From: Pseudomonas viridiflava
GTDB taxonomy: Bacteria; Pseudomonadota; Gammaproteobacteria; Pseudomonadales; Pseudomonadaceae
DNA: 38,549 nucleotides
Assembly (NCBI RefSeq): GCF_900589395.1
Contig: NZ_UUIS01000012.1
Location: 1-38,549 of the forward strand
Direction of reading: 5' to 3'
The position numbers were made by a program, and so were the translations under genes. Below the pieces are notes generated by a model. It saw nothing but the letters and a program-made list of their open reading frames with translations. It did not search any database and was not told where the DNA came from. Within the stretch, counting starts at the first letter, position 1; the number at the start of each line of letters is the position of its first letter. Shown here one piece after another: positions 1 to 7,135 of this stretch.

Positions 1-141
1 CCTGACACCGGATTGATGTTGCCCAAGGTTTCGTGCCTGACACCGGATTGATGTTGCCCCAGGTCTCGTGCCTGACACCAGATTGATGTTGCCCAAGGTT
101 TCGTGCCTGACACCAGATTGATGTTGGCCCCAGGGCTCGTG
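1..141. repeat. tandem 35-bp repeats, four copies
   Basis: Four head-to-tail units begin at 1, 36, 71 and 106, each opening with CCTGACACCGGATTGATG or a one-base variant and ending TCGTG. The first three are exactly 35 bp; the fourth has one extra G. Degenerate copies resume at about 244-272 and 273-297, after an inserted REP pair. The array may extend left of the window. There is no spacer between units and no adjacent cas gene, so it is not CRISPR. The function is unknown. The small open frame across 103-288 is only repeat sequence read through. Confidence 0.9.
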
Positions 142-155
142 CCTGACCCCGGACT

Positions 156-245
156 GTGGGAGGCGGCTTGCCGGCGATGGCTATGTAACAGACGCAGCAG
201 GTGCATGGGCCTTGCTGGCCTCATCGCGGGCAAGCCCCCTCCCAC
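156..245. repeat. REP pair (BIME-like) inside the tandem array
   Basis: GTGGGAGGCGGCTTGCCGGC at 156-175 faces an imperfect inverted partner at 222-245, forming a Pseudomonas REP doublet with about 45 bp between the arms. It interrupts the 35-bp repeat array: the copy that resumes near 244 lacks its first seven bases, as if the REP pair landed in or replaced part of a unit. The same REP head recurs at 15959, 26791 and (inverted) 26974. Confidence 0.8.
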
Positions 246-350
246 CGGATTGATGTTGCTCCAGGGCTCGTGCCTCTCACAGGTTTGATGTGGCACTGGA
301 TTTCGGGTCTGGCATCGGACTGTACCCGGCTCACGCTTGTATGATGCCCG

Positions 351-1217
351 CTACATCTCTTTGACCTCGCGCAAACACTGCCTCAATAACTCTGACCCAT
401 CCCCGGCGCGCCAGCTGATCACGATCGGCGAGGTCGCGCTGCTGTCGAGCAGCTCGCTGTAGCCAATGTCATCGCGATGCAAGCGCTGCACCGAGGCGGG
501 CACCAGGGTGATGCCGATGCCGGCCGCCACCAGCCCGATGGCCGTCTGCAATTCATTGACCGTCTGCACCACGCGAATCTTCAGGCCCTGGCGATTGAAG
601 ATACCCAGCACATGGTCGGCGTAGCTGGGCCGTGGGTTGCCGGGATAGAGCACGAACGGCTCGGCGGCCAGGCGTTCCAGGCTGACAGGGCCGGCCAGCA
701 GCGGGTGGCCGGCGGGCAGGGCGGCCACCAGTGGGTCTTCGCGCAGCACTTCCTGGGTGATGGCCGGGTCGTCGAACAGCATGCGCCCGAAGCCGATGTC
801 GATGCGCCCGCTTTTCAGCGCTTCGACCTGCTGCAAGGTGATCAGCTCCGACAGGCCCAGTTCCACGTCGCCAAAGCCGCGCAGGCGACGGATCAGCTCC
901 GGCAACTGGCCGTACAGGGTCGAGGGTGCAAAGCCGATGCCCAGCCAGCGCTTGCTGCCGTTGGCAACCCGCCGGGTATCGTCGCTGATGCGCTTGAGTT
1001 GCTCAAGCAACTGCGCCGAATGCTCGTGGAAAAACCGCCCGGCCTCGGTCAGGCGCAGCGGCCTGGAGCGCTCCAGCAATTCCACGCCCAGTTCTTCTTC
1101 CAGTTGTTGGATCTGCCGGCTCAGCGGCGGCTGGGCGATGTTTAACTGCTCGGCGGCGCGGGTGAAGTTCAGGGTCTGGGCCACGACTCTGAAGTAACGC
1201 AAATGACGCAGCTCCAC
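351..1217 (-). CDS. catR: CatR, LysR-type regulator of the catechol (cat) genes
   Basis: This 288-residue LysR-type regulator has an N-terminal helix-turn-helix (about residues 3-60, including RAAEQLNIAQPPLSRQI) and an effector-binding domain after about residue 90, the usual length for CatR/BenM. Family members bind cis,cis-muconate and activate catBCA. It diverges from catB across about 100 bp, the standard Pseudomonas arrangement. The start is GTG at 1217, preceded by a strong AGGAGG five bases upstream. That ribosome binding site lies inside the presumed CatR operator at 1219-1233, so autorepression is likely. BenM-like regulators are very similar in sequence, but the neighbouring catBCA favours CatR. 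Confidence 0.93.
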   Translation of the reverse strand: MELRHLRYFRVVAQTLNFTRAAEQLNIAQPPLSRQIQQLEEELGVELLERSRPLRLTEAGRFFHEHSAQLLEQLKRISDDTRRVANGSKRWLGIGFAPSTLYGQLPELIRRLRGFGDVELGLSELITLQQVEALKSGRIDIGFGRMLFDDPAITQEVLREDPLVAALPAGHPLLAGPVSLERLAAEPFVLYPGNPRPSYADHVLGIFNRQGLKIRVVQTVNELQTAIGLVAAGIGITLVPASVQRLHRDDIGYSELLDSSATSPIVISWRAGDGSELLRQCLREVKEM

Positions 1218-1218
1218 G

Positions 1219-1233
1219 ATACCTCCTGGGTAT
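1219..1233. promoter_or_regulatory. CatR recognition box (LysR-type T-N11-A dyad)
   Basis: The sequence is ATAC-N7-GTAT, a dyad that fits the T-N11-A consensus exactly (T1220, A1232). It starts two bases from the catR start codon and contains the catR AGGAGG. From what is known of CatR, this would be the high-affinity site, with a weaker activation site nearer catB, perhaps around ATATTGGAC at 1250-1259. I did not assign -35/-10 elements for catB. Confidence 0.75.
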
Positions 1234-1319
1234 GAAGCAAGACTTAATCAATATTGGACCGTGCGTGCCGGCAGCGTCAATCATGCAGCCATGATCACCC
1301 TGACGAGCCGGACAGCCCC

Positions 1320-2444
1320 ATGACCGCCGCGATAACAATAGAAAGCTTTGAAACCCTGATTGTCGACCTGCCGACCATTCGCCCGCACAAGCTGGCCATG
1401 CACACCATGCACGGCCAGACCCTGGTGATCCTGCGCATCCGTTGCAGTGACGGCATCGTCGGTGTCGGTGAGGCCACCACCATCGGCGGCCTGGCGTATG
1501 CCGGCGAAAGCCCGGAAAGCATCAAGGTCAACCTTGATACCTGGTTTGCGCCCTTGTTGATCGGCCAGGACGCCAGCAACCTCAATGCCGCCATGCAACG
1601 GGTCGACCGTGGCATTCGTTGCAACACCTTCGCCCGCAGCGCTGTGGAAACCGCCTTGCTCGATGCTCTGGGCAAACGCCTGGGCCTGCCGGTGGCCGAA
1701 GTGCTTGGCGGCCGGGTGCGCGATGGCGTCGAAGTGGCCTGGACCCTGGCCAGCGGCGACACCGGACGCGACATCGACGAAGCCGAGCAGATGCTCGACC
1801 GCCGTCGTCATCGGCACTTCAAGCTCAAGATCGGTGCCGGCGATGTCAGCCGCGACATCGCTCACGTGGCCGCGATCAAAAAAGCCCTGGGCGACCGCGC
1901 CAGCGTACGGGTCGACATCAACCAGGCCTGGAGCGAAGCGGTGGCCATTGCCGCCAGCCGCCGCCTGGCCGACGCCGGTGTCGAGCTGATCGAACAACCG
2001 CTGTCGCGTTTTGACCGTGCCGGCATGGTGCGCCTCAACGCCCACAGCCCGATCCCGCTGATGGCCGACGAAGCCATCGAATCGGTCCAGGACAGCTTCG
2101 CCCTGGCACAACAGGGTGTTGCGCCAATCTTTGCCTTGAAGATCGCCAAGACCGGTGGCCCGCGTGCCGTGTTGCGCACCGCCGCGATTGCCGAGGCAGC
2201 CGGTATCGGCCTGTACGGTGGCACCATGCTCGAAGGCAGCATCGGCACCCTGGCCTCGGCCCATGCCTTTGCCACCCTCGACAAGCTGGAATGGCACACC
2301 GAACTGTTCGGGCCTTTACTGCTGACCGAGGACATTCTGGTCGAGTCGCCGGTGTACCGTGACTTCCAGTTGCTGATCCCGACCACACCGGGCCTGGGTC
2401 TTGAAATCGACGAACAACGCCTGGCGCGCTTTGCCCGTCGTTGA
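1320..2444 (+). CDS. catB: CatB, muconate cycloisomerase
   Basis: This enzyme of the enolase superfamily converts cis,cis-muconate to (+)-muconolactone in the catechol branch of the beta-ketoadipate pathway. The 374-residue product matches the family length. The catalytic KxK is at residues 168-170, metal ligands are D199, E225 and D250, and the second catalytic lysine is K274. Each is one residue later than in the P. putida enzyme as I recall it. The ATG at 1320 is chosen over the frame-extending ATG at 1254 because homologues start just before the ITIESFETLIVDLPTIRPH region and the extra 22 residues look like leader DNA. The ribosome binding site is weak. It is the first gene of catBCA, diverges from catR, and is 24 nt ahead of catC. 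Confidence 0.96.
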   Translation: MTAAITIESFETLIVDLPTIRPHKLAMHTMHGQTLVILRIRCSDGIVGVGEATTIGGLAYAGESPESIKVNLDTWFAPLLIGQDASNLNAAMQRVDRGIRCNTFARSAVETALLDALGKRLGLPVAEVLGGRVRDGVEVAWTLASGDTGRDIDEAEQMLDRRRHRHFKLKIGAGDVSRDIAHVAAIKKALGDRASVRVDINQAWSEAVAIAASRRLADAGVELIEQPLSRFDRAGMVRLNAHSPIPLMADEAIESVQDSFALAQQGVAPIFALKIAKTGGPRAVLRTAAIAEAAGIGLYGGTMLEGSIGTLASAHAFATLDKLEWHTELFGPLLLTEDILVESPVYRDFQLLIPTTPGLGLEIDEQRLARFARR

Positions 2445-2468
2445 ACCTGAACGAAAAGGAACCTCACC

Positions 2469-2759
2469 ATGCTTTTTCACGTGCGCATGACCGTCAAGCT
2501 GCCGGTCGACATGCCTGCCGAGCAGGCGGCCCGCCTCAAGGCCGATGAGAAGGAACTGGCCCAGCGCTTGCAGCGCGAAGGCACTTGGCGTCACCTGTGG
2601 CGCATTGCCGGGCTGTATGCCAACTTCAGTGTCTTCGACGTGCCAGACAATCAGGCGCTGCACGACACCCTGATGCAATTGCCGCTGTACCCGTACATGG
2701 ACATCGAAGTCACGCCGCTGTGCCGGCACCCGTCTTCGGTCCACGACGACGACCGTTGA
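2469..2759 (+). CDS. catC: CatC, muconolactone delta-isomerase
   Basis: This small cytosolic isomerase of 96 residues, the family length, converts muconolactone to beta-ketoadipate enol-lactone. The N-terminal MLFHVRMTVKLPVDMP and the C-terminal YPYMDIEVTPLCRHPSS blocks are typical of CatC, which forms a decamer. AAAAGGA lies nine bases before the ATG. It is the second gene of catBCA and is followed by 95 nt before catA, which contain a REP-like element. Confidence 0.96.
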   Translation: MLFHVRMTVKLPVDMPAEQAARLKADEKELAQRLQREGTWRHLWRIAGLYANFSVFDVPDNQALHDTLMQLPLYPYMDIEVTPLCRHPSSVHDDDR

Positions 2760-2771
2760 TAAGGCTTCGCT

Positions 2772-2801
2772 TGCAGGAGCGGCCGGGCGGCGAACCGCGC
2801 C
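2772..2801 (+). repeat. dispersed GC-rich repeat, copy 1
   Basis: This GC-rich word begins GCAGGAGCGGCCGGGCGGCG and lies between catC and catA. A near-identical word is present at 11645-11678, inside the leader of the LysR gene, differing at only a few of about 26 positions. It resembles a short REP-type element that can fold. It may influence mRNA stability between catC and catA. Confidence 0.55.
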
Positions 2802-2854
2802 AGCCGCGATTACGCACTACGCCTGAACAAGAATAATGACGAGGAAAAGCCATC

Positions 2855-3784
2855 ATGACCGTACGCATTGCCCACACCGCAGAAGTGCAGAAGTTCTTCG
2901 AAAACGCCTCGGGTTTTGACCAGGAAGCCGGCAGCCAACGGATGAAAACCGTGGTACATCGCATCCTCACCGACTCGATCAAGATCATCGAAGACCTGCA
3001 GATCACCCCGGAAGAATTCTGGAAAGCAGTCAACTATTTCAACGAACTGGGCTCGCGCCAGGAAGCCGGCCTGCTGGTCGCCGGCCTGGGCCTGGAACAT
3101 TACCTGGACCTGCTGCTGGACGCCGAAGATGAACAGGCCGGCCATGTCGGCGGCACCCCGCGCACCATCGAAGGCCCGCTGTATGTGGCCGGCGCTCCGT
3201 TGAGCCTGCATGAAGCGCGCCTGGACGACGGCACCGACGCCGGCACTCTGCTGTTCATGCAAGGCCAGGTCCGTGACGTCAACGGCCAGCCGTTGGCCAA
3301 CGCCATTGTTGACGTCTGGCACGCCAACACCGGTGGCACCTACTCGTACTTCGACCCGTCGCAGTCCGAATTCAACCTGCGCCGCCGCATCCAGACCGAT
3401 GACCAGGGCCGCTACCGTTTCCAGAGCATCGTGCCGTCCGGCTACGGCTGCCCGCCGGACGGCCCGACCCAGAGCCTGCTCGATCAACTGGGCCGTCACG
3501 GCCAGCGTCCGGCGCACATCCACTTCTTCATCTCGGCGCCGGGCCACCGTCACCTGACCACCCAGATCAACCTGGACGGCGACCCGTACCTGCATGACGA
3601 CTTTGCCTACGCCACCCGCGATGAGCTGATCGCCAAGATCGACTTCATCGACGATGCCCAACGCAGCGCTGCACGCGGTGTAGAAGGGCGCTTTGCCGAG
3701 ATCGAGTTCGATTTCGAGCTGCAACCGACCGAGCAGACCGAAGAAGAAAGCCGCCGCGAACGGGTTCGCGCGCTGGAAGCCTAA
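2855..3784 (+). CDS. catA: CatA, catechol 1,2-dioxygenase
   Basis: This intradiol Fe(III) dioxygenase opens catechol to cis,cis-muconate. The 309-residue length is normal. An N-terminal helical dimerisation/lipid-binding region (about 1-100) precedes the intradiol domain. The Fe(III) ligands appear to be Y163 (in GTYSYFD), Y197 (SGYG), H221 and H223 (HIH). The ATG at 2855 follows GAGGAAA. It is the third gene of catBCA. Its stop codon (3782-3784) overlaps the stop of the convergent eptA paralogue (3781-3783), leaving no room for an intergenic terminator. Confidence 0.97.
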   Translation: MTVRIAHTAEVQKFFENASGFDQEAGSQRMKTVVHRILTDSIKIIEDLQITPEEFWKAVNYFNELGSRQEAGLLVAGLGLEHYLDLLLDAEDEQAGHVGGTPRTIEGPLYVAGAPLSLHEARLDDGTDAGTLLFMQGQVRDVNGQPLANAIVDVWHANTGGTYSYFDPSQSEFNLRRRIQTDDQGRYRFQSIVPSGYGCPPDGPTQSLLDQLGRHGQRPAHIHFFISAPGHRHLTTQINLDGDPYLHDDFAYATRDELIAKIDFIDDAQRSAARGVEGRFAEIEFDFELQPTEQTEEESRRERVRALEA

Positions 3785-5403
3785 CGGCCACGGCACGCTG
3801 CAAATAGATCCAGATCCGGGTCATATACCTGGGTCTGGACCCCCAACAAGCCCAGCATCGAATGAAACAGGTTGTCCTGGCTCAGCGGCTTGTTGCGTTC
3901 CTTGATCAGGCAGCGGGTATCGATCCCGAATTCAGCCTGATAATTCTCCGAAAACCACGCCAGCATCGGCACATGCCGTTGTTGCTCCGGTGCCAGCATG
4001 TACGGCGTGCCGTGCAAAAACAGGTTGTACTCGCCCAGTGATTCGCCGTGGTCGGACAGGTAGAGCATCGCCGTGTCGACCTTGTCCTGATTGCGCCGCA
4101 GCACATCAATCAGGCTGGCGAGTACGTGGTCGGTGTACAGCAGCGTGTTGTCGTAGGCATTGACGATACTTTCACGCGAGCAGTCGCTCAGTGCATTGCT
4201 CTCGCACACCGGGGTGAACTTCTCGAACGCCTTTGGATAGCGCTTGTAGTATTCCGGGCCGTGGCTGCCCATCTGGTGCAAGACCAGCACGGTGTCGCGC
4301 TGCAAGTGGTCGATATCGACCAGTACATCGCGTAACAGAATCTCGTCGCGGCATTCATTGTCGGCACACAGTGCCGGGTCATTCATGTTGCTGACATCCT
4401 GGAACTGAACCCGGTCGCACGTGCCTTTGCAGCCCGACTGGTTGTCCCTCCAGATCACATCGAAACCGGCACGTTGCACTACATCCAGCAGGCCTTCGCG
4501 GTTTTTGGCCGTAGCAGCGTTGTAAGACTGGCGGCCCATGCCGGAAAACATGCACGGCACGGAGACGGCGGTTTCGGTGCCGCACGAATGCACATCGCCA
4601 AACGCGATGACATCGTTTTCGCGGGCCAGTCGCGGGGTGGTGTCACGGGAGTAGCCGAGCAGGCCGAAGTTCTCGGCACGGGCACTTTCACCGATCACCA
4701 GAACGGTCAGGGATTTACGCGAATGCTTGTCCCATTGCGCCGTGCGCCGTGCATCTTCGCCAAGGCGGTTAAAGGGCTGTTGAGCGCTGCTGACTTGTTC
4801 GCGTACATAGCTGAACGTGGCGCTCAGATAGTTGCTGGGGGTGACCAGCAGGCGCAACTCGTGATGGTTGCGAAACAGCGATGACAGGCCTTGATAGTTG
4901 AGCAGTGCGACCGTACCCAGCAGCAGTGCGCAGCCCATGCCGATCAAGCCTTTGAACAGCAGTTCGCGGGGCCAGGGGCGATAGTCGACAGGGGTTTTCC
5001 AGAGCAGCCACGAAGGCAATACACCCAGCAGGGCCATGTATAAGAACAGCCAGGGGGACATGAGCCCGAGTACTTCGGTGGTGTTGGTTTCTACCGTATT
5101 ACGCAACATGCCGATATCGATCACGATACCGTACTGGTTCATGAAATAAGTAATGGCCGAACTGATCATGAACAGGCTGATTAACACCGGTTTGAAAATC
5201 CGTTTAAACGCCACCAGTGTCAACACGATATTAAACACGCACGCCACCATGAGCGCGAACGAGGCCCGCACTAGCAGGCCGGTTGTATCGGCGGAAGTAA
5301 TATCGAAAAGATGCCGCCACAACGGCAGGTTAAAGGCGATCAGCAAGAACACACTGGCGAGCGCGGTCACCCGCTCGGGGCGCACCGGTTTAATATCAGG
5401 CAT
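3781..5403 (-). CDS. eptA: EptA-type phosphoethanolamine transferase, paralogue 1
   Basis: This inner-membrane enzyme of the EptA/PmrC/MCR family moves phosphoethanolamine onto lipid A, which lowers binding of cationic peptides and polymyxins. It has 540 residues: five hydrophobic helices in about residues 10-175, then a periplasmic sulfatase-fold domain. Zinc and catalytic residues are visible: E239 (GES), T278 as nucleophile (CGTETA), H381 (GSHG), D451-H452 (SDHGES) and H464 (LFLHGTP). Many cysteines would form disulfides. It is collinear without gaps over at least the first 280 residues with the paralogue at 7119-8753. No strong ribosome binding site precedes the ATG. A shortened regulator-like box lies 45 nt upstream (5449-5471). 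Lipid A is the expected acceptor, but it cannot be read from sequence. Confidence 0.92.
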   Translation of the reverse strand: MPDIKPVRPERVTALASVFLLIAFNLPLWRHLFDITSADTTGLLVRASFALMVACVFNIVLTLVAFKRIFKPVLISLFMISSAITYFMNQYGIVIDIGMLRNTVETNTTEVLGLMSPWLFLYMALLGVLPSWLLWKTPVDYRPWPRELLFKGLIGMGCALLLGTVALLNYQGLSSLFRNHHELRLLVTPSNYLSATFSYVREQVSSAQQPFNRLGEDARRTAQWDKHSRKSLTVLVIGESARAENFGLLGYSRDTTPRLARENDVIAFGDVHSCGTETAVSVPCMFSGMGRQSYNAATAKNREGLLDVVQRAGFDVIWRDNQSGCKGTCDRVQFQDVSNMNDPALCADNECRDEILLRDVLVDIDHLQRDTVLVLHQMGSHGPEYYKRYPKAFEKFTPVCESNALSDCSRESIVNAYDNTLLYTDHVLASLIDVLRRNQDKVDTAMLYLSDHGESLGEYNLFLHGTPYMLAPEQQRHVPMLAWFSENYQAEFGIDTRCLIKERNKPLSQDNLFHSMLGLLGVQTQVYDPDLDLFAACRGR

Positions 5404-5448
5404 GGGAATGACTCAGTTGGCGATGCCGCGCACTGTAGTGAGGGATTT

Positions 5449-5471
5449 ATCAAATTTAAGTGAAAAGTCCG
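5449..5471 (-). promoter_or_regulatory. shortened ColR-like box upstream of eptA paralogue 1
   Basis: On the minus strand the site reads CGGAC-TTTTCAC-N7-TGAT. It keeps CGGAC, a T-run, TCAC and a second TSAC-like half (TGAT) 11 bp later, but the T-run is 4 bp shorter than in the three full boxes. It ends 45 nt before the eptA start. It is a weaker match than the full boxes. Confidence 0.4.
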
Positions 5472-5538
5472 CCAACGAACTATCACGTTGCTGACATCGT
5501 TCTTGCCGGCTGTATGGGAGGGAGACGAATCATCCCGC

Positions 5539-5565
5539 CGGACCTTTTTTTCACATCGTATTGAC
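5539..5565 (+). promoter_or_regulatory. ColR-like operator box upstream of pmrG
   Basis: This 27-bp box reads CGGAC, a run of T, TCACAT, and TGAC, with the two T-S-A-C half-sites exactly 11 bp apart. It aligns without gaps with boxes at 9817-9843 and 9875-9901. The first 16 bases fit the published P. putida ColR consensus (YYNASNNYTTTTTCAC, from memory) at all but one position. It ends 62 nt before the chosen start of pmrG, so it is well placed to control pmrG and the downstream PAP2 gene. Confidence 0.65.
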
Positions 5566-5627
5566 CCGTCTGAAACAGCGAGCGCCTTAACGTGCCGGCC
5601 ATTGTGTTCTTGAACAGGAGCCACGCG

Positions 5628-6317
5628 TTGGCCAGTCATATTGCTTACAGTCCTTTGTCCGGTGTTTTACAACGACGCGCCTGGCGTCCCGGTCGCCTGA
5701 CCATGGTCAGGGCGCTGGCCGTCGCCGTGGTCACGCTGGCCGCCTTGGTCGGCTGGTGGCTGACCTCGACCACGGTGATAGACCTGAGTCGTAGCGGATC
5801 GGCCTGGTCGGGTTTGCAACAACAATGGCAACAAGGCCGTGTGGTGGTGATGATCCGCCACGCCGAGCGTTGCGACCGCTCTGCCGGTGCCTGTCTGGGC
5901 CCGCTCGATGGCATCACGATCAATGGCCAATACGCCGCCCAGGCGGTCGGCGCAGGGTTGCAGGCGCTGGGCCTTGACCACGCCCGCTTGCTGGCCAGCC
6001 CCATGACCCGTACACGCCAGACCGCCGACCTGATTGGCGGCCGGCATGTGGCGGCCCAGGTCTGGGTAGGCAAATGCGAGTCCGACTTCAAGGACGCTGT
6101 GCTGGGGCACAAGAAGGCCCATGAAAACCTGGTGCTCATGACCCACAGCGGTTGCATCGATCAATTCGAGCGCAAGATGGGCGTGCGTGCCGACCAGCGC
6201 TCCAGTGACTATGCCCAGGCTGTGTTTGTGCAAGTGGACGGCGTGCATGCACCGAGCATTCTCGGTGAGCTCGATGCTGCGCAGTGGGCCCGGGTCACGG
6301 GCGGGAGCATCAACTGA
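5628..6317 (+). CDS. PmrG/Ais-type histidine phosphatase
   Basis: This membrane-anchored histidine phosphatase (229 residues) has an N-terminal signal anchor (about residues 28-48, VRALAVAVVTLAALVGWW), then RHAERC, the phosphohistidine motif, and SPMTRTRQTA and MTHSGC further on. Ais/PmrG proteins dephosphorylate heptose-II phosphate of the LPS core in enterics, which would fit the eptA neighbours. I chose the TTG at 5628 because AGGAG lies seven bases before it. GTG at 5592 is also in frame but has no ribosome binding site. The stop overlaps the ATG of the next gene (TGATG), so the two are translationally coupled. The exact substrate is inferred from the family. Confidence 0.75.
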   Translation: MASHIAYSPLSGVLQRRAWRPGRLTMVRALAVAVVTLAALVGWWLTSTTVIDLSRSGSAWSGLQQQWQQGRVVVMIRHAERCDRSAGACLGPLDGITINGQYAAQAVGAGLQALGLDHARLLASPMTRTRQTADLIGGRHVAAQVWVGKCESDFKDAVLGHKKAHENLVLMTHSGCIDQFERKMGVRADQRSSDYAQAVFVQVDGVHAPSILGELDAAQWARVTGGSIN

Positions 6318-7135
6318 TGAACGTCTCTACAGCGCGCTGGGCGTTTTATCGCACGTACCTGGGGCTTCCGCTGTTGCTGGCCCTGGCAGTCTTTTTCGTC
6401 TTCGACCTGACCGCTCTGGACCGCTACATCAGTGACGGGTTGTACGACCCGGTCAGCGGTTTTGTGCTGGAACACAACCGCTTGTTTGAAAACATCACCC
6501 ACCGCTGGGCCCGGATCCTGCCTGACTGGACAGGGGAGTTTGCGCTCATCGGTGCGCTGTTGTCGTTTGCCTGGCCGCGGCTTAAAGCCCACAGCAATCA
6601 ATGGCCGGTGCGTGTATCAGGTACGTTGCAGTGGTTTTTCCTGCATCGACGCGACTTCCTTTTCATTGTTGTGGCCTTTGCGCTGAGCACCGGGCTCATC
6701 CATTACCTGAAAAGCCACACCAGTGTGTATTGCCCGGTCGAAACCACGCTTTATGGCGGTGCCGAGCTGCACAGGGCCTGGTTCGACAACTTCCGGTGGT
6801 TTGCAGAGGCCGGCGCCGGCCGCTGCTGGCCGGGCGGGCATGCATCCAGCGCCTTCAGCCTGTTTGCGCTGTACTTCGTGGCCCGCCGGCATCGCTGGCA
6901 ACGGGCCAATACCGTGCTGGTCATCGTGATGGTGCTGGGCTGGGTGTATGGCACCACACGCGTGTTGCAAGGCTGGCACTATGTCTCGCACACGCTGTGG
7001 TCGGGGATTTTCGTCTGGCTCGGTACGCTGCTGGTGGCCTTGCTCTTTTACGGACGCCCGGCCTTGCAAGCGCCGGCTCGACCTGCCAGCACGCAAGCCG
7101 AGCCGCTGACGGGGGTGATCAGCCCTTTGCCTTGA
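6317..7135 (+). CDS. PAP2-family membrane phosphatase, copy 1
   Basis: This 272-residue polytopic protein has about six hydrophobic segments and the three PAP2 phosphatase motifs in variant form: K132-X6-CP instead of KX6RP, PGGH at 172-175 instead of PSGH, and R215-X5-H221-X3-H225 instead of RX5HX3D. The PAP2 protein at 9995-10702 carries the same variants, so they mark a subfamily rather than decay. Such proteins often sit beside eptA or mcr genes and are thought to act on lipid phosphates such as undecaprenyl diphosphate or lipid A. Start ATG overlaps the pmrG stop by one base. The 3' end overlaps the convergent eptA paralogue 2 by 17 bp. Confidence 0.85.
   Translation: MNVSTARWAFYRTYLGLPLLLALAVFFVFDLTALDRYISDGLYDPVSGFVLEHNRLFENITHRWARILPDWTGEFALIGALLSFAWPRLKAHSNQWPVRVSGTLQWFFLHRRDFLFIVVAFALSTGLIHYLKSHTSVYCPVETTLYGGAELHRAWFDNFRWFAEAGAGRCWPGGHASSAFSLFALYFVARRHRWQRANTVLVIVMVLGWVYGTTRVLQGWHYVSHTLWSGIFVWLGTLLVALLFYGRPALQAPARPASTQAEPLTGVISPLP

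Noticed and set aside
1..141. Possible CRISPR array
   Set aside because: Units are directly abutting with no spacers, and there are no cas genes.
103..288. A 61-codon open frame at the left edge
   Set aside because: It consists of tandem repeat and REP sequence only.
2810..3796. A 328-codon open frame opposite catA
   Set aside because: catA is certain on the + strand with all iron ligands; the antisense frame has no family features.
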